The notes under the pieces are model-generated. The model had not been told where the DNA came from. It ran no database searches and worked only from the letters and a program-made list of their open reading frames with translations. From assembly GCA_002308795.1 (NCBI GenBank), contig DBVV01000149.1:1-13046 (forward strand): a stretch of 13,046 nucleotides of DNA, given 5' to 3'. Source of the stretch: Mageeibacillus sp. UBA1255 (lineage in GTDB: Bacteria > Bacillota > Clostridia > UBA1212 > UBA1255). The position numbers were made by a program, and so were the translations under genes. Below are positions 1 through 6,883 of this stretch, piece by piece; position 1 is the stretch's first letter; every line of letters starts with the position of its first letter.

Positions 1-49
1 AAGTGGCAAGTGGCAAATGGCAAATGACAAATGGCAAATTGCGGATGGT
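1..49. repeat. degenerate 7-bp tandem repeat
   Basis: About seven head-to-tail 7-bp units are visible: AAGTGGC twice, AAATGGC, AAATGAC, AAATGGC, AAATTGC, then a decayed GGATGGT. The array is cut by the left window edge, so its full length is unknown. It lies upstream of the promoter candidate for the surface-protein/channel operon and is probably not translated, because the first well-supported start codon is at 145. Its role is unknown. Confidence 0.8.
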
Positions 50-59
50 CGGGGCAGGC

Positions 60-88
60 TTGCAATAATCAGGCATATGGAGTAAAAT
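60..88 (+). promoter_or_regulatory. candidate sigma-A promoter of the surface protein-channel operon
   Basis: A -35 candidate TTGCAA (60-65) and a -10 candidate TAAAAT (83-88) are separated by exactly 17 bp. The -35 matches consensus at 4 of 6 positions and the -10 at 5 of 6. Transcription would start near 95, giving a leader of about 50 nt before the ATG at 145. Confidence 0.5.
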
Positions 89-144
89 TCAAGAGCCAGA
101 AAAAACGGATATTGTCACACAAAAAAATAAACGGAGGAAAAGAA

Positions 145-1512
145 ATGAAAACAAAAAAAACAGCAGCGATATTGACCGCGCTGATACTCGCACTTGTATT
201 GACCACCGGAATGATCGGGATCGCAGCCGAAGAGGCAGACGCCGGAGAGCAAACGGCCGAAACGGGCGAAAAAACCGAACTGGAACAGTTTATTGCCGAC
301 TGGGGCGAATCATACGAGGGAAGCCTGGGCCAGAAAGACTATACGCTCGATTTCAACAGCTATGAACTCGGCACAGATTTTTCCACGCTCGAAGACCTGA
401 TGGACCTCTGGACGGTTGGCAACGCAACCGGAGACCACATTACGGCAATCGACGGCACAGACGAAAACAAATACCTGAAATTCGCGCCGTTTTCGCAGAT
501 GTACCTTGCGGAGGGAATTACTGACAAATACGTTTTCTCCGCTGACATTAAAATTCCGGCAAACCAGGGATTCGGCATATTCTTCAGGACCAGCGGCGAG
601 ACCAACATAAACCCGTATTTTGAGGATGATCAAAGCGGAATGAACATAATGGGGCTGGGGCCGAACGGAATCTATCTCATCCCGAACGAAAAATCGGTAA
701 AAATATACGTTAAATATTACGATGAGAGAAAATCTGCAGATAAAGGGATGAAATATCTAAACAATAAGACGATCACGCTCAAGACAGAAGAAGATTTCGG
801 GCGGAGATTTGTCAATATAGCAGTCGCGGATTACGGAACGGGCGCGAAAGTGTTCATAAACGGCAAATTATTGGCGACAATAGATTTTGCGGAGATCGTC
901 AGCGGCTACGACGAACTGTTGTCCGAAGACAAATTTTATTCGCTCGTAACGGTCTACGATTCGACCGGGAAACAGAAGGCAGAGGTTAAAAATGCACTTG
1001 TGAGCGCCGATCAGAGCGTACTGGCACTGGGTATGAGGATAAACGAAGCGTACGCGGACAATATCGTGATATCCGAGTATCAGGAAGCGGTCAAGGATAT
1101 TTCGATCGACGGAACACCGAAAACCGACTACACCATAGGCGAAGCGTTTGACGCGGCGGGGGCAACTATCGTCACGACGTATGAGAGCGGAAAGACCAAG
1201 AAAACAGCCATAACCGGCAGCATGCTTGAAGGATTTGACACCGCGACAGCAGGAGAAAAAACAGTTAAAATCGTTTTCGGCGATAAAGAATTTGAGCTGA
1301 AGATCAACGTTTCCGAGCCCGTGCAGGAGACAGAAGCCCCGACACAGGCGCCGGTGGAGCCCACAAAGGGACCTGACGCGCCCAAAGAAGACGAAACAGA
1401 GAAAAAGAACAACACTCCTCTGATCGTAGGCCTTATTGCCGGCGGAGTCCTGATCGCAGCCATAGCTGTCGTTGCCATCCTTCTTAAAATGAAGGGAGCA
1501 AAAGGCAAATGA
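145..1512 (+). CDS. secreted membrane-anchored protein with sandwich and Ig-like domains
   Basis: A 455-residue surface protein of unknown specific function. The start at 145 is chosen because GGAGG (133-137) sits 7 nt upstream and a typical signal peptide follows at once (basic MKTKK, hydrophobic core, likely cleavage near residue 28, before EEADA). The open frame extends upstream to 31 but has no ribosome site there and would bury the signal peptide. Residues about 60-315 look like a beta-rich ectodomain; phrases such as VFSADIKIP, GIFFRT and AKVFINGKLLATID recall LamG/concanavalin-A-like folds. Residues about 316-392 resemble a bacterial Ig-like (Big_3) repeat, with DYTIGEAFDAAGA, TYESG and GEKTVKIVF. 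A Pro/Thr/Glu linker (about 392-423), one transmembrane helix (about 424-447) and a short basic tail end the protein. There is no LPXTG motif. The gene overlaps the channel gene by four bases (ATGA), so the two are probably made together. An accessory or sensory role for the channel is inference. Confidence 0.85.
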   Translation: MKTKKTAAILTALILALVLTTGMIGIAAEEADAGEQTAETGEKTELEQFIADWGESYEGSLGQKDYTLDFNSYELGTDFSTLEDLMDLWTVGNATGDHITAIDGTDENKYLKFAPFSQMYLAEGITDKYVFSADIKIPANQGFGIFFRTSGETNINPYFEDDQSGMNIMGLGPNGIYLIPNEKSVKIYVKYYDERKSADKGMKYLNNKTITLKTEEDFGRRFVNIAVADYGTGAKVFINGKLLATIDFAEIVSGYDELLSEDKFYSLVTVYDSTGKQKAEVKNALVSADQSVLALGMRINEAYADNIVISEYQEAVKDISIDGTPKTDYTIGEAFDAAGATIVTTYESGKTKKTAITGSMLEGFDTATAGEKTVKIVFGDKEFELKINVSEPVQETEAPTQAPVEPTKGPDAPKEDETEKKNNTPLIVGLIAGGVLIAAIAVVAILLKMKGAKGK

Positions 1513-3386
1513 AGAAAAAAGACAGGCAGGATAAACCGACGTTCAAGGAACGGTTTGACTACTGGTTCGACCGGCACACGTCGAAAGGATCGCTGGGACT
1601 GATCAGAGCGCTGATAATAGCGTCGCTGGTTATTGCCGTCCTGATCGCATTGCTTATAATAGCGTTCGGGTTCAACGACGAAGGCGAAGTCGGATCGGTG
1701 ATCTGGAACGGCATTGCCACCCTGATCAACGCATGGATGCCCAGCTACGACGAAGGCAGTATCGGCTACCTGATACTGATGTCGGTCATTGCCATCGCCG
1801 GATTGCTGTTCACCAGCGTCCTGATCGGTATCATCACCAGCGTGATCGAAGAAAAAATAATCGAACTCAAGCGCGGGAACTCCAGAGTCCTGGAAGAAGG
1901 CCACATCGTCGTCCTCGGATTCAAGTCGGGAGAGTATTCGCTGCTGAGCGAGCTTATCCTTGCCGCGGCCGGGGAAAAGGCGTGCGTTGTTCTGGCGGAG
2001 GATATGGACAGGGAGGAGCTCGAACAGGAGCTGCGAGAGAACCTCGAAATACCTAAAAACTTCAAACTTCTCTGCCGGACGGTCGATATAACCGATCCCG
2101 CGTCGATCGAAAAATGTTCGATCCAGACGTGCCGCTCCGTTATCGTGAGTCCGACCGATGATTTTCGGACGGTCAAGGCGGTTTTAGCAGTCTCGGCGCT
2201 GATGAAAGAGAAAAATATCACGAACGTCAGGGTCAATGCGATCGTTTCTAAAAATGATTACCGTTTTCCGGCGTCAATGGCGGAGACGCAGAACATTTCT
2301 ACGCTTCAGACGAATGCCATCCTTGCAAGGATGATCGCGCACGCCTGCACCCAGGCGGGGCTGTCCGAAACATTTACAGAGGTGTTCAATTTCGAAGGGT
2401 CGGAATTTTATCTTGTCGAACTGCCTGAACTGTGCGGCCGTTCTTTCGGAACTGCCGTGAGCGTGATCGATAACGCGATCCCGGCAGGTATCTGCCGCGG
2501 CGGAGAGATAATTGTCAACCCTTCGGCAGACAATATTATTCAAAAGGATGATAAGATCCTCGTTTTTTCTGCTGACGGCAATGATGCGGCGGTAAATACC
2601 GGGGCGGATGCGATGGCCGGGGACGTCGGCGTGAATGCCACGGAGGCAGGACCGATCGAAAAAGCCGGATGCCCCGTTGACCGCGACACCGAAACGGTAA
2701 TACTGGGAAATAACGATATGTTGACAACGATCATCCGCGAACTTCCCGAGAACGTGACGCACGTGTATCTGGTAAGCGAAGAGATCGACGCCGAAGAGGA
2801 AGAACTGCTGCGCGAGGCTGCGGATCAGCGGAATATGCAGATCGACTGCATACGCGACGATCCGAGACCGGAAAAAGCGCTCCTGAAATACGCACAGATG
2901 ACGGAACACGTCGTTGTCCTTAACGATCACAGAAAAGATGCCGAAGAGGCGGATATGGACGTGATTTTCCTGCTGCTGAATCTGCGCGAGATCAGGGAAC
3001 GGTACAAACTCCGCTTCAACATCACGGTGGAAATGCGCAGAGAGATCAGCCAGAAACTGGTTGGAGAAGGAGACCGCACAGATTTCCTGGTGGTTTCAAG
3101 CATGTCGTCGCTGATACTTGCGCAGGTCGCGGAGAATCCGGAACTGATGGGCGTGTTCATAGAGATCCTCTCGAACGAGGGCAACGAGCTGTTTTTGAAA
3201 AGAGCCGGGGCTTTGGGGCTCACCGGCTCGCATTCGGTTCGTGAATTGCGCAGGATACTGCTGGGTTACGGATATAATTATCTTGGCCACGTGGATCCCG
3301 AAAATGGCAGCACGTTCGATCAGGTGCTCGGGGACAATATCGTTCTCGGCGATGACGATCAGATCATCGTTCTGGGCGAGAATTAA
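1509..3386 (+). CDS. CASTOR/POLLUX-type ion channel with tandem RCK domains
   Basis: A 625-residue integral membrane channel. The N-terminus is basic and amphipathic. TM1 is at about 31-55, a re-entrant pore segment at about 62-84 and TM2 at about 86-112, followed by a basic stretch and an RCK/TrkA-N-like Rossmann half from residue 131 (HIVVLGFKSGEYSLLSEL). A second such half begins near 395 (ETVILGNNDMLTTIIREL), after a variable linker at about 350-392. VDITDPASIEKC, VIVSPTDD and TDFLVVSSMSSLILAQVAENPE are the kind of sequence I associate with the CASTOR/POLLUX (DMI1) family. Plant members are nuclear-envelope cation channels; bacterial members are poorly characterised and the permeant ion here is unknown. 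The pore segment contains SYDEG, with no potassium-channel TVGYG. The ATG overlaps the TGA of the preceding surface-protein gene, with GGGAG at 1494-1498 serving as ribosome site. The RCK-like halves suggest gating by a cytosolic ligand (inference). The stop lies 4 bp from that of the convergent gene. Confidence 0.88.
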   Translation: MKKKDRQDKPTFKERFDYWFDRHTSKGSLGLIRALIIASLVIAVLIALLIIAFGFNDEGEVGSVIWNGIATLINAWMPSYDEGSIGYLILMSVIAIAGLLFTSVLIGIITSVIEEKIIELKRGNSRVLEEGHIVVLGFKSGEYSLLSELILAAAGEKACVVLAEDMDREELEQELRENLEIPKNFKLLCRTVDITDPASIEKCSIQTCRSVIVSPTDDFRTVKAVLAVSALMKEKNITNVRVNAIVSKNDYRFPASMAETQNISTLQTNAILARMIAHACTQAGLSETFTEVFNFEGSEFYLVELPELCGRSFGTAVSVIDNAIPAGICRGGEIIVNPSADNIIQKDDKILVFSADGNDAAVNTGADAMAGDVGVNATEAGPIEKAGCPVDRDTETVILGNNDMLTTIIRELPENVTHVYLVSEEIDAEEEELLREAADQRNMQIDCIRDDPRPEKALLKYAQMTEHVVVLNDHRKDAEEADMDVIFLLLNLREIRERYKLRFNITVEMRREISQKLVGEGDRTDFLVVSSMSSLILAQVAENPELMGVFIEILSNEGNELFLKRAGALGLTGSHSVRELRRILLGYGYNYLGHVDPENGSTFDQVLGDNIVLGDDDQIIVLGEN

Positions 3387-3390
3387 CGGC

Positions 3391-4398
3391 TTATTTCTTC
3401 TTCTTTTTAACGATTAAGGCTGCGGCAACGCATCCGCACACCACCAAAACGGCGGCAATGATACCGATGATGAGACCGGTTTTATTGCCGCCATCTTTTT
3501 GGCCTGAAGAACCGGAGGGGCCGGAAGGAGTGGCAACGGAACCGCTATTGACCGGCGTCTTAGAATCGGCAGAAGAATTGTCCGCAGTAGGCGCGGCGGT
3601 GACGGCAGGTGCTTCGGTCGGAACTTTCGTGGGAGTAGCTGCGGGCGGTTCGGTCGCGGGGGCAACAGTCGGTAATACTGTCATTTCGGACAGTTTCGAT
3701 GCGAGCAGATGGTACGCGTTGTTGATCGAAGAAAGCGAATCAGCGTCGAGCACTGCGCTAGGCGTTCTTTCGCGGCCGGTGTATGTCCTGGCTGCATATT
3801 CGGTCTCGAAGAAAGCGATCCAGGCGACGTCGATGGAATAGCCCTTCTTTACCTTTCCCGCCGTCTCCGCCTGCTCTTCCGCCTCGGCGTTGCGGCTCGG
3901 TTCCATCGGATCAAAGCGAATGGAATCGACGCTCTGGTAATGCATCGAATCCCAGATCGAGTCCAGTTCCGTATTACTGCTGACCGTCGTGAGGTCAACT
4001 ATCGCCGTCTCCCATTGACCGCTGTGTACGTACTTTATCGGCACGTGAGGTTCTGCCGGAGGGACAACGTAAAATTGTCCCGACAGTTCTGCGCCTGCCG
4101 TGTCAAACTGCGTGATCGTGCGGTAACGAACGGCCGCCCAAACGACTTCGTCCGGATCGATCGTGGTATCGTCGCCGTCATACGTCAGGCGGAACGTCCC
4201 GTACGGGTCGTCGCCCGTTGCTGTAAAACGCACGTATTCAAGTTCGACAAGTTCTTCGTTCCCTTCAGGCGCGGCTGCTTCGTTCGCGGCACCGACGTCC
4301 GTATTTTCGGTTTCGGCAAGCGTCAATACCGAAAAGCATGCGGCAATAAGTGCTGCTGTCAATATTGTGATCACTGCCGCGGTCAATATCTTTTTCAT
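3391..4398 (-). CDS. secreted membrane-anchored protein of unknown function
   Basis: A 335-residue surface protein that I do not recognise by name. The start at 4398 is preceded by a strong CCGGAGGAAC ribosome site; an in-frame ATG at 4455 lies upstream of the promoter candidate and lacks such a site. Residues 1-28 form a signal peptide. IAAC at 18-21 fits a lipobox, but hydrophobic sequence continues to LTLA (25-28), so signal peptidase I cleavage there is at least as likely. Residues about 50-205 look like a beta-rich ectodomain, with GTFRLTYDGDD, QWETAIVDL, SIRFDP and IDVAWIAFFETEYAARTY, suggesting a carbohydrate-binding-like sandwich (inference). A low-complexity Pro/Thr/Ala/Ser linker spans about 241-306, one transmembrane helix 308-330, and the protein ends in five lysines. 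The general architecture matches the protein at 145-1512, though I see no obvious sequence identity. The gene is convergent with the channel gene at a 4-bp gap. Confidence 0.82.
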   Translation of the reverse strand: MKKILTAAVITILTAALIAACFSVLTLAETENTDVGAANEAAAPEGNEELVELEYVRFTATGDDPYGTFRLTYDGDDTTIDPDEVVWAAVRYRTITQFDTAGAELSGQFYVVPPAEPHVPIKYVHSGQWETAIVDLTTVSSNTELDSIWDSMHYQSVDSIRFDPMEPSRNAEAEEQAETAGKVKKGYSIDVAWIAFFETEYAARTYTGRERTPSAVLDADSLSSINNAYHLLASKLSEMTVLPTVAPATEPPAATPTKVPTEAPAVTAAPTADNSSADSKTPVNSGSVATPSGPSGSSGQKDGGNKTGLIIGIIAAVLVVCGCVAAALIVKKKKK

Positions 4399-4443
4399 AG
4401 TGTTCCTCCGGTAGGAAAGATAATGTAATTGATTTGTGCTTTT

Positions 4444-4472
4444 ATTATAGCGCAAATACGTTGTTAATTAAA
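4444..4472 (-). promoter_or_regulatory. candidate promoter of the anchored protein at 3391-4398
   Basis: On the minus strand a perfect TATAAT (4444-4449) is preceded, after a 17-bp spacer, by a weak -35 TTTAAT (4467-4472). Transcription would start near 4437, giving a leader of about 40 nt. The weak -35 suggests low or activated expression. Confidence 0.5.
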
Positions 4473-4492
4473 GGGGAACCGGTGCCGGGGTC

Positions 4493-4521
4493 TTGACAAC
4501 GCATCCGTTCTTTGCTAAAAC
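4493..4521 (+). promoter_or_regulatory. candidate promoter of the formate/nitrite-family transporter
   Basis: A perfect TTGACA (4493-4498), a 17-bp spacer and a 4-of-6 -10 hexamer TAAAAC (4516-4521). The -10 falls at the centre of a dyad at 4501-4541. Transcription would start near 4528, giving a leader of about 60 nt. Confidence 0.5.
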
Positions 4522-4541
4522 ATATGCGAAAGCGGGGATGC
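4501..4541. promoter_or_regulatory. imperfect inverted repeat around the transporter -10 element
   Basis: The left arm (4501-4515) reads GCATCC-GTT-CTTT-GC. The right arm (4526-4541) reads GCG-AAAG-CGG-GGATGC. They pair over 6 bp, a symmetric 3-nt mismatch, 4 bp, then 2 bp with one bulge, around a 10-nt centre TAAAACATAT. The -10 hexamer begins exactly at that centre. The expected RNA starts after the left arm, so this would act as DNA, for example as an operator, rather than as an RNA hairpin. Confidence 0.4.
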
Positions 4542-4588
4542 TTAATTATCCTCTGTAGCGAAGGGAATATTCAAAGGGAGCAATTCAA

Positions 4589-5215
4589 ATGAAGGATATC
4601 GTAAAAAAAATACTGAACGGCATTGCCGCCGGGATCGTCATTTCCATCGGCTGCGCCGTATATCTTGCGTGCGAAAACAAATACGTTGGCGCCGTAATGT
4701 TCTCGGTAGCGCTGCTGACGATCTGCCTCAGGGGGTACGCGCTCTACACCGGAAAGATCGGCTTCATACCCGAAGCGCACGGAAAAGAAGAATTCTCCGT
4801 ACTGCTGCTGGGCCTGCTCGGAAACACGATAGGCGTCAGCGCCGGCGGATTCGCGCTGAGTTTCGCGATACCCAAACTGAAGGAAGCTGCGGTAGCTTTG
4901 TGCCAGGCCAAGCTCGACACGCAGACTTTCCCGCAGACGCTGATCCGCGGCCTGTTCTGCGGCATCCTCATGTATATTGCTGTCAGCGTGTTTAGGGACA
5001 ATAAAAAGATCGTCGGTGTTTTGTTCGCGATCCCGGTCTTCATCCTGAGCGGGTTCGAGCACTCGATCGCGGATATCGGCTACTTCGCGTGCGCGAATAT
5101 CGTGAGCCTGAAGGCGTTCGGGTTCGTCTGGACGGTGATCCTGGGCAATTCGATCGGGTCAATGCTGCTGCCGGTCGTTACGCTTGCGTTCCTTAAAAAG
5201 AAAAGCGAAAGTTGA
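4589..5215 (+). CDS. formate/nitrite transporter family protein (short form)
   Basis: A 208-residue integral membrane channel of the FNT (FocA/NirC) family, which moves small monovalent anions or their acids (formate, nitrite, hydrosulfide) across the cytoplasmic membrane. About six hydrophobic segments are visible. The family signature SGFEHSIAD is at 154-162, with the central pore histidine at H158. LYTGKIGF (52-59) corresponds to the omega-loop region with its threonine (T54), and CGILMYIAV (124-132) to the FocA CNLMV segment, so Asn is replaced by Gly at that site. The length is clearly below the roughly 250-280 residues usual for FocA/NirC, because both termini are short; I take it for the compact form found in anaerobic Bacillota rather than a truncation. 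AAAGGGAG at 4573-4580 supports the ATG at 4589. The substrate cannot be told from sequence. It is monocistronic, with its TGA directly abutting the stop codon of the convergent ATPase gene. Confidence 0.9.
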   Translation: MKDIVKKILNGIAAGIVISIGCAVYLACENKYVGAVMFSVALLTICLRGYALYTGKIGFIPEAHGKEEFSVLLLGLLGNTIGVSAGGFALSFAIPKLKEAAVALCQAKLDTQTFPQTLIRGLFCGILMYIAVSVFRDNKKIVGVLFAIPVFILSGFEHSIADIGYFACANIVSLKAFGFVWTVILGNSIGSMLLPVVTLAFLKKKSES

Positions 5216-6832
5216 TTATTTTTTATTACCCAGCAGCCCTCTGAATATCGATGACAGACCTGAACGCAGGACGGAGCTGAGGGCGGACGAAGCGGCACGC
5301 TTACCGACCGTGGCCAGGCTAGACGTCTTGCCGCCGGTCAATGAATTGACGATGTTCGTGCTCGCGGATCTGGCGGCGGATGAAACGGCCGAAGAAGCAG
5401 CCTTCTTAACGGTCTTCGACGCCGCTACTTTTTTCTTTGCCGCCTCTTTATCTTTCTTCGCCTGAGCCGCCAGCGCCTCTTTCTCTTCTTTAGCCTTCGC
5501 CTTAGCGGCCTCCGCCTCGGCTTTCTCAGCCTCTTTCTGACGCGCGAGCTCTTCGTTCGCCGCACAGATTATTTCGAATGCGGATTCGCGGTCAATTACG
5601 CCGCGGTATACCACGTCGAGTTCGTCATAATATATCAGATCTTTAATAAAGTTCTCGTCAGCGGGGCCCATCAGGCTCTGCGGGGGCAATATCCTCGCAT
5701 TTTCTACTATCGACGGCACGCCCTTTTCGTCAAGGAAGCTAACGAGCGCCTCGCCCGTACCGAGAGACATCAACGCCTCCTCGGTATTGAACGCAGGATT
5801 GGTACGGAACGACCGTGCCGCGGCCTTGACCGCCTTCTGCTCGGCAGGAGTGTACGCCCTGAGGCCGTGCTGCACGCGGTTGGAGAGCTGCGCAAGCACT
5901 TCGTCGGGGATATCCGAAGGCGACTGGGTCACGAAATAAACGCCGATCCCCTTGGATCTGATGAGTTTCACGATCTGTACGATCTTCTGCACGAGCGCCT
6001 TTGGAGCGTCGTCGAACAGCAGGTGAGCTTCGTCGAAAAAGAATATCATTTTGGGCTTTTCGAGATCACCGACTTCCGGCATCTTTTCGAACAGCGCGGA
6101 CAACATCCAGAGCAGGAACGTGGCGTAGACGGTGGGGCTGGTGATCAGGCGCGAGCTGGACAATATATTGATATATCCGCGGCCGTCCTTGTCCGTCATC
6201 ATCCAGTCACGGATATCGAGATCAGGCTCGCCGAAAAAGATATTGCCGCCCTCGTCCTCGAAGCGGAGAAGCGCACGCTGGATCGCGCCGATGCTGGCGG
6301 CGGAAACGTTGCCGTACTGAGTCGTAAACTCAGCGCGATTGTCCCCGACGAACTGGAGCATTGCCCGCAGATCCTTAAGGTCCAGCAGCAGAAGCCCGTG
6401 CTCGTCGGCAACTTTAAATACTATATTCAGCACGCCGCTCTGCACTTCAGTCAAACCGAACAGGCGTGCCAGCAGTGTCGGACCCATTTCAGAGACTGTC
6501 ACGCGCACCGGTGTGCCTTTTTCGCCGAAAATATCCCAGAACCGCGACGGATACGATTTATATTCCCAACCCTCGATACCGAACCGCACGATTCGATTCT
6601 GCATATCCTCGGTATCTTTTCCGGGCGTCGTCATACCGGAGAGGTCACCTTTAACGTCGCTGAAAAATACCGGAACGCCCATGTCTGAAAACGATTCCGC
6701 CAGGACTTTCATCGTGATCGTTTTACCCGTACCGGTAGCACCGGCGATCAAGCCGTGCCGGTTCGCCATTTTGGGCAATAAAAATATATTTTTGTCTGAC
6801 TGGGCTATCCAGATCTTACCATCTTTATACAT
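5216..6832 (-). CDS. HerA-like ATPase, DUF853/YjgR family
   Basis: A 538-residue cytosolic P-loop ATPase of the FtsK/HerA superfamily, DUF853 branch (E. coli YjgR type). Walker A is GATGTGKT at 31-38, preceded by a short N-terminal strand pair (KIWIAQSDKNIFLLPKMANR). FFSDVKGDLSGM follows near residue 55, Walker B is MIFFFDEAHLLFDD at about 261-274, and YFVTQSPSDIPDEVLAQLSNRVQHGLRAYTP covers the sensor and arginine region. From about 426 an Ala/Lys/Glu-rich segment predicts a charged helix or coiled coil to about 480. The last 30 residues (KRAASSALSSVLR, then FRGLLGNKK) match the conserved end of the family as I remember it. Relatives are DNA-translocating motors, but the substrate of DUF853 proteins is not established. 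The start has GAGGTG (6841-6846) upstream. The gene lies 51 bp downstream of the dehydratase with no promoter seen between, so co-transcription is likely. No HerA-partner NurA is present. Confidence 0.92.
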   Translation of the reverse strand: MYKDGKIWIAQSDKNIFLLPKMANRHGLIAGATGTGKTITMKVLAESFSDMGVPVFFSDVKGDLSGMTTPGKDTEDMQNRIVRFGIEGWEYKSYPSRFWDIFGEKGTPVRVTVSEMGPTLLARLFGLTEVQSGVLNIVFKVADEHGLLLLDLKDLRAMLQFVGDNRAEFTTQYGNVSAASIGAIQRALLRFEDEGGNIFFGEPDLDIRDWMMTDKDGRGYINILSSSRLITSPTVYATFLLWMLSALFEKMPEVGDLEKPKMIFFFDEAHLLFDDAPKALVQKIVQIVKLIRSKGIGVYFVTQSPSDIPDEVLAQLSNRVQHGLRAYTPAEQKAVKAAARSFRTNPAFNTEEALMSLGTGEALVSFLDEKGVPSIVENARILPPQSLMGPADENFIKDLIYYDELDVVYRGVIDRESAFEIICAANEELARQKEAEKAEAEAAKAKAKEEKEALAAQAKKDKEAAKKKVAASKTVKKAASSAVSSAARSASTNIVNSLTGGKTSSLATVGKRAASSALSSVLRSGLSSIFRGLLGNKK

Positions 6833-6883
6833 GATTAAAACACCTCGTATGCAGCGTCCGTCGAAGAACGGTATTGACCGGCG

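Noticed and set aside
31..144. Upstream extension of the first gene to the ATG at 31
   Set aside because: There is no ribosome site, the start sits inside the tandem repeat and upstream of the promoter candidate, and it would add 38 residues before an otherwise perfect signal peptide.
1128..1904. 258-codon minus-strand open frame spanning the surface protein-channel junction
   Set aside because: It is antisense to both well-supported genes and has no identifiable protein features.
3340..3410. Terminator at the channel 3' end
   Set aside because: CGATGA/TCATCG inside the last codons forms only a short stem and the T-rich run is well separated from it.
3709..4428. 239-codon plus-strand open frame
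   Set aside because: It is antisense to the anchored protein at 3391-4398, which has a strong ribosome site, signal peptide and anchor; the plus-strand frame is Arg/Cys-rich.
5180..5232. Intrinsic terminator at the transporter 3' end
   Set aside because: CGCTT and AAGCG could form a 5-bp stem, but the loop is long and the T-run starts too far downstream for a convincing terminator.
5867..6688. 273-codon plus-strand open frame
   Set aside because: It is antisense to the HerA-like ATPase core and His/Arg-rich, as expected of a shadow frame.
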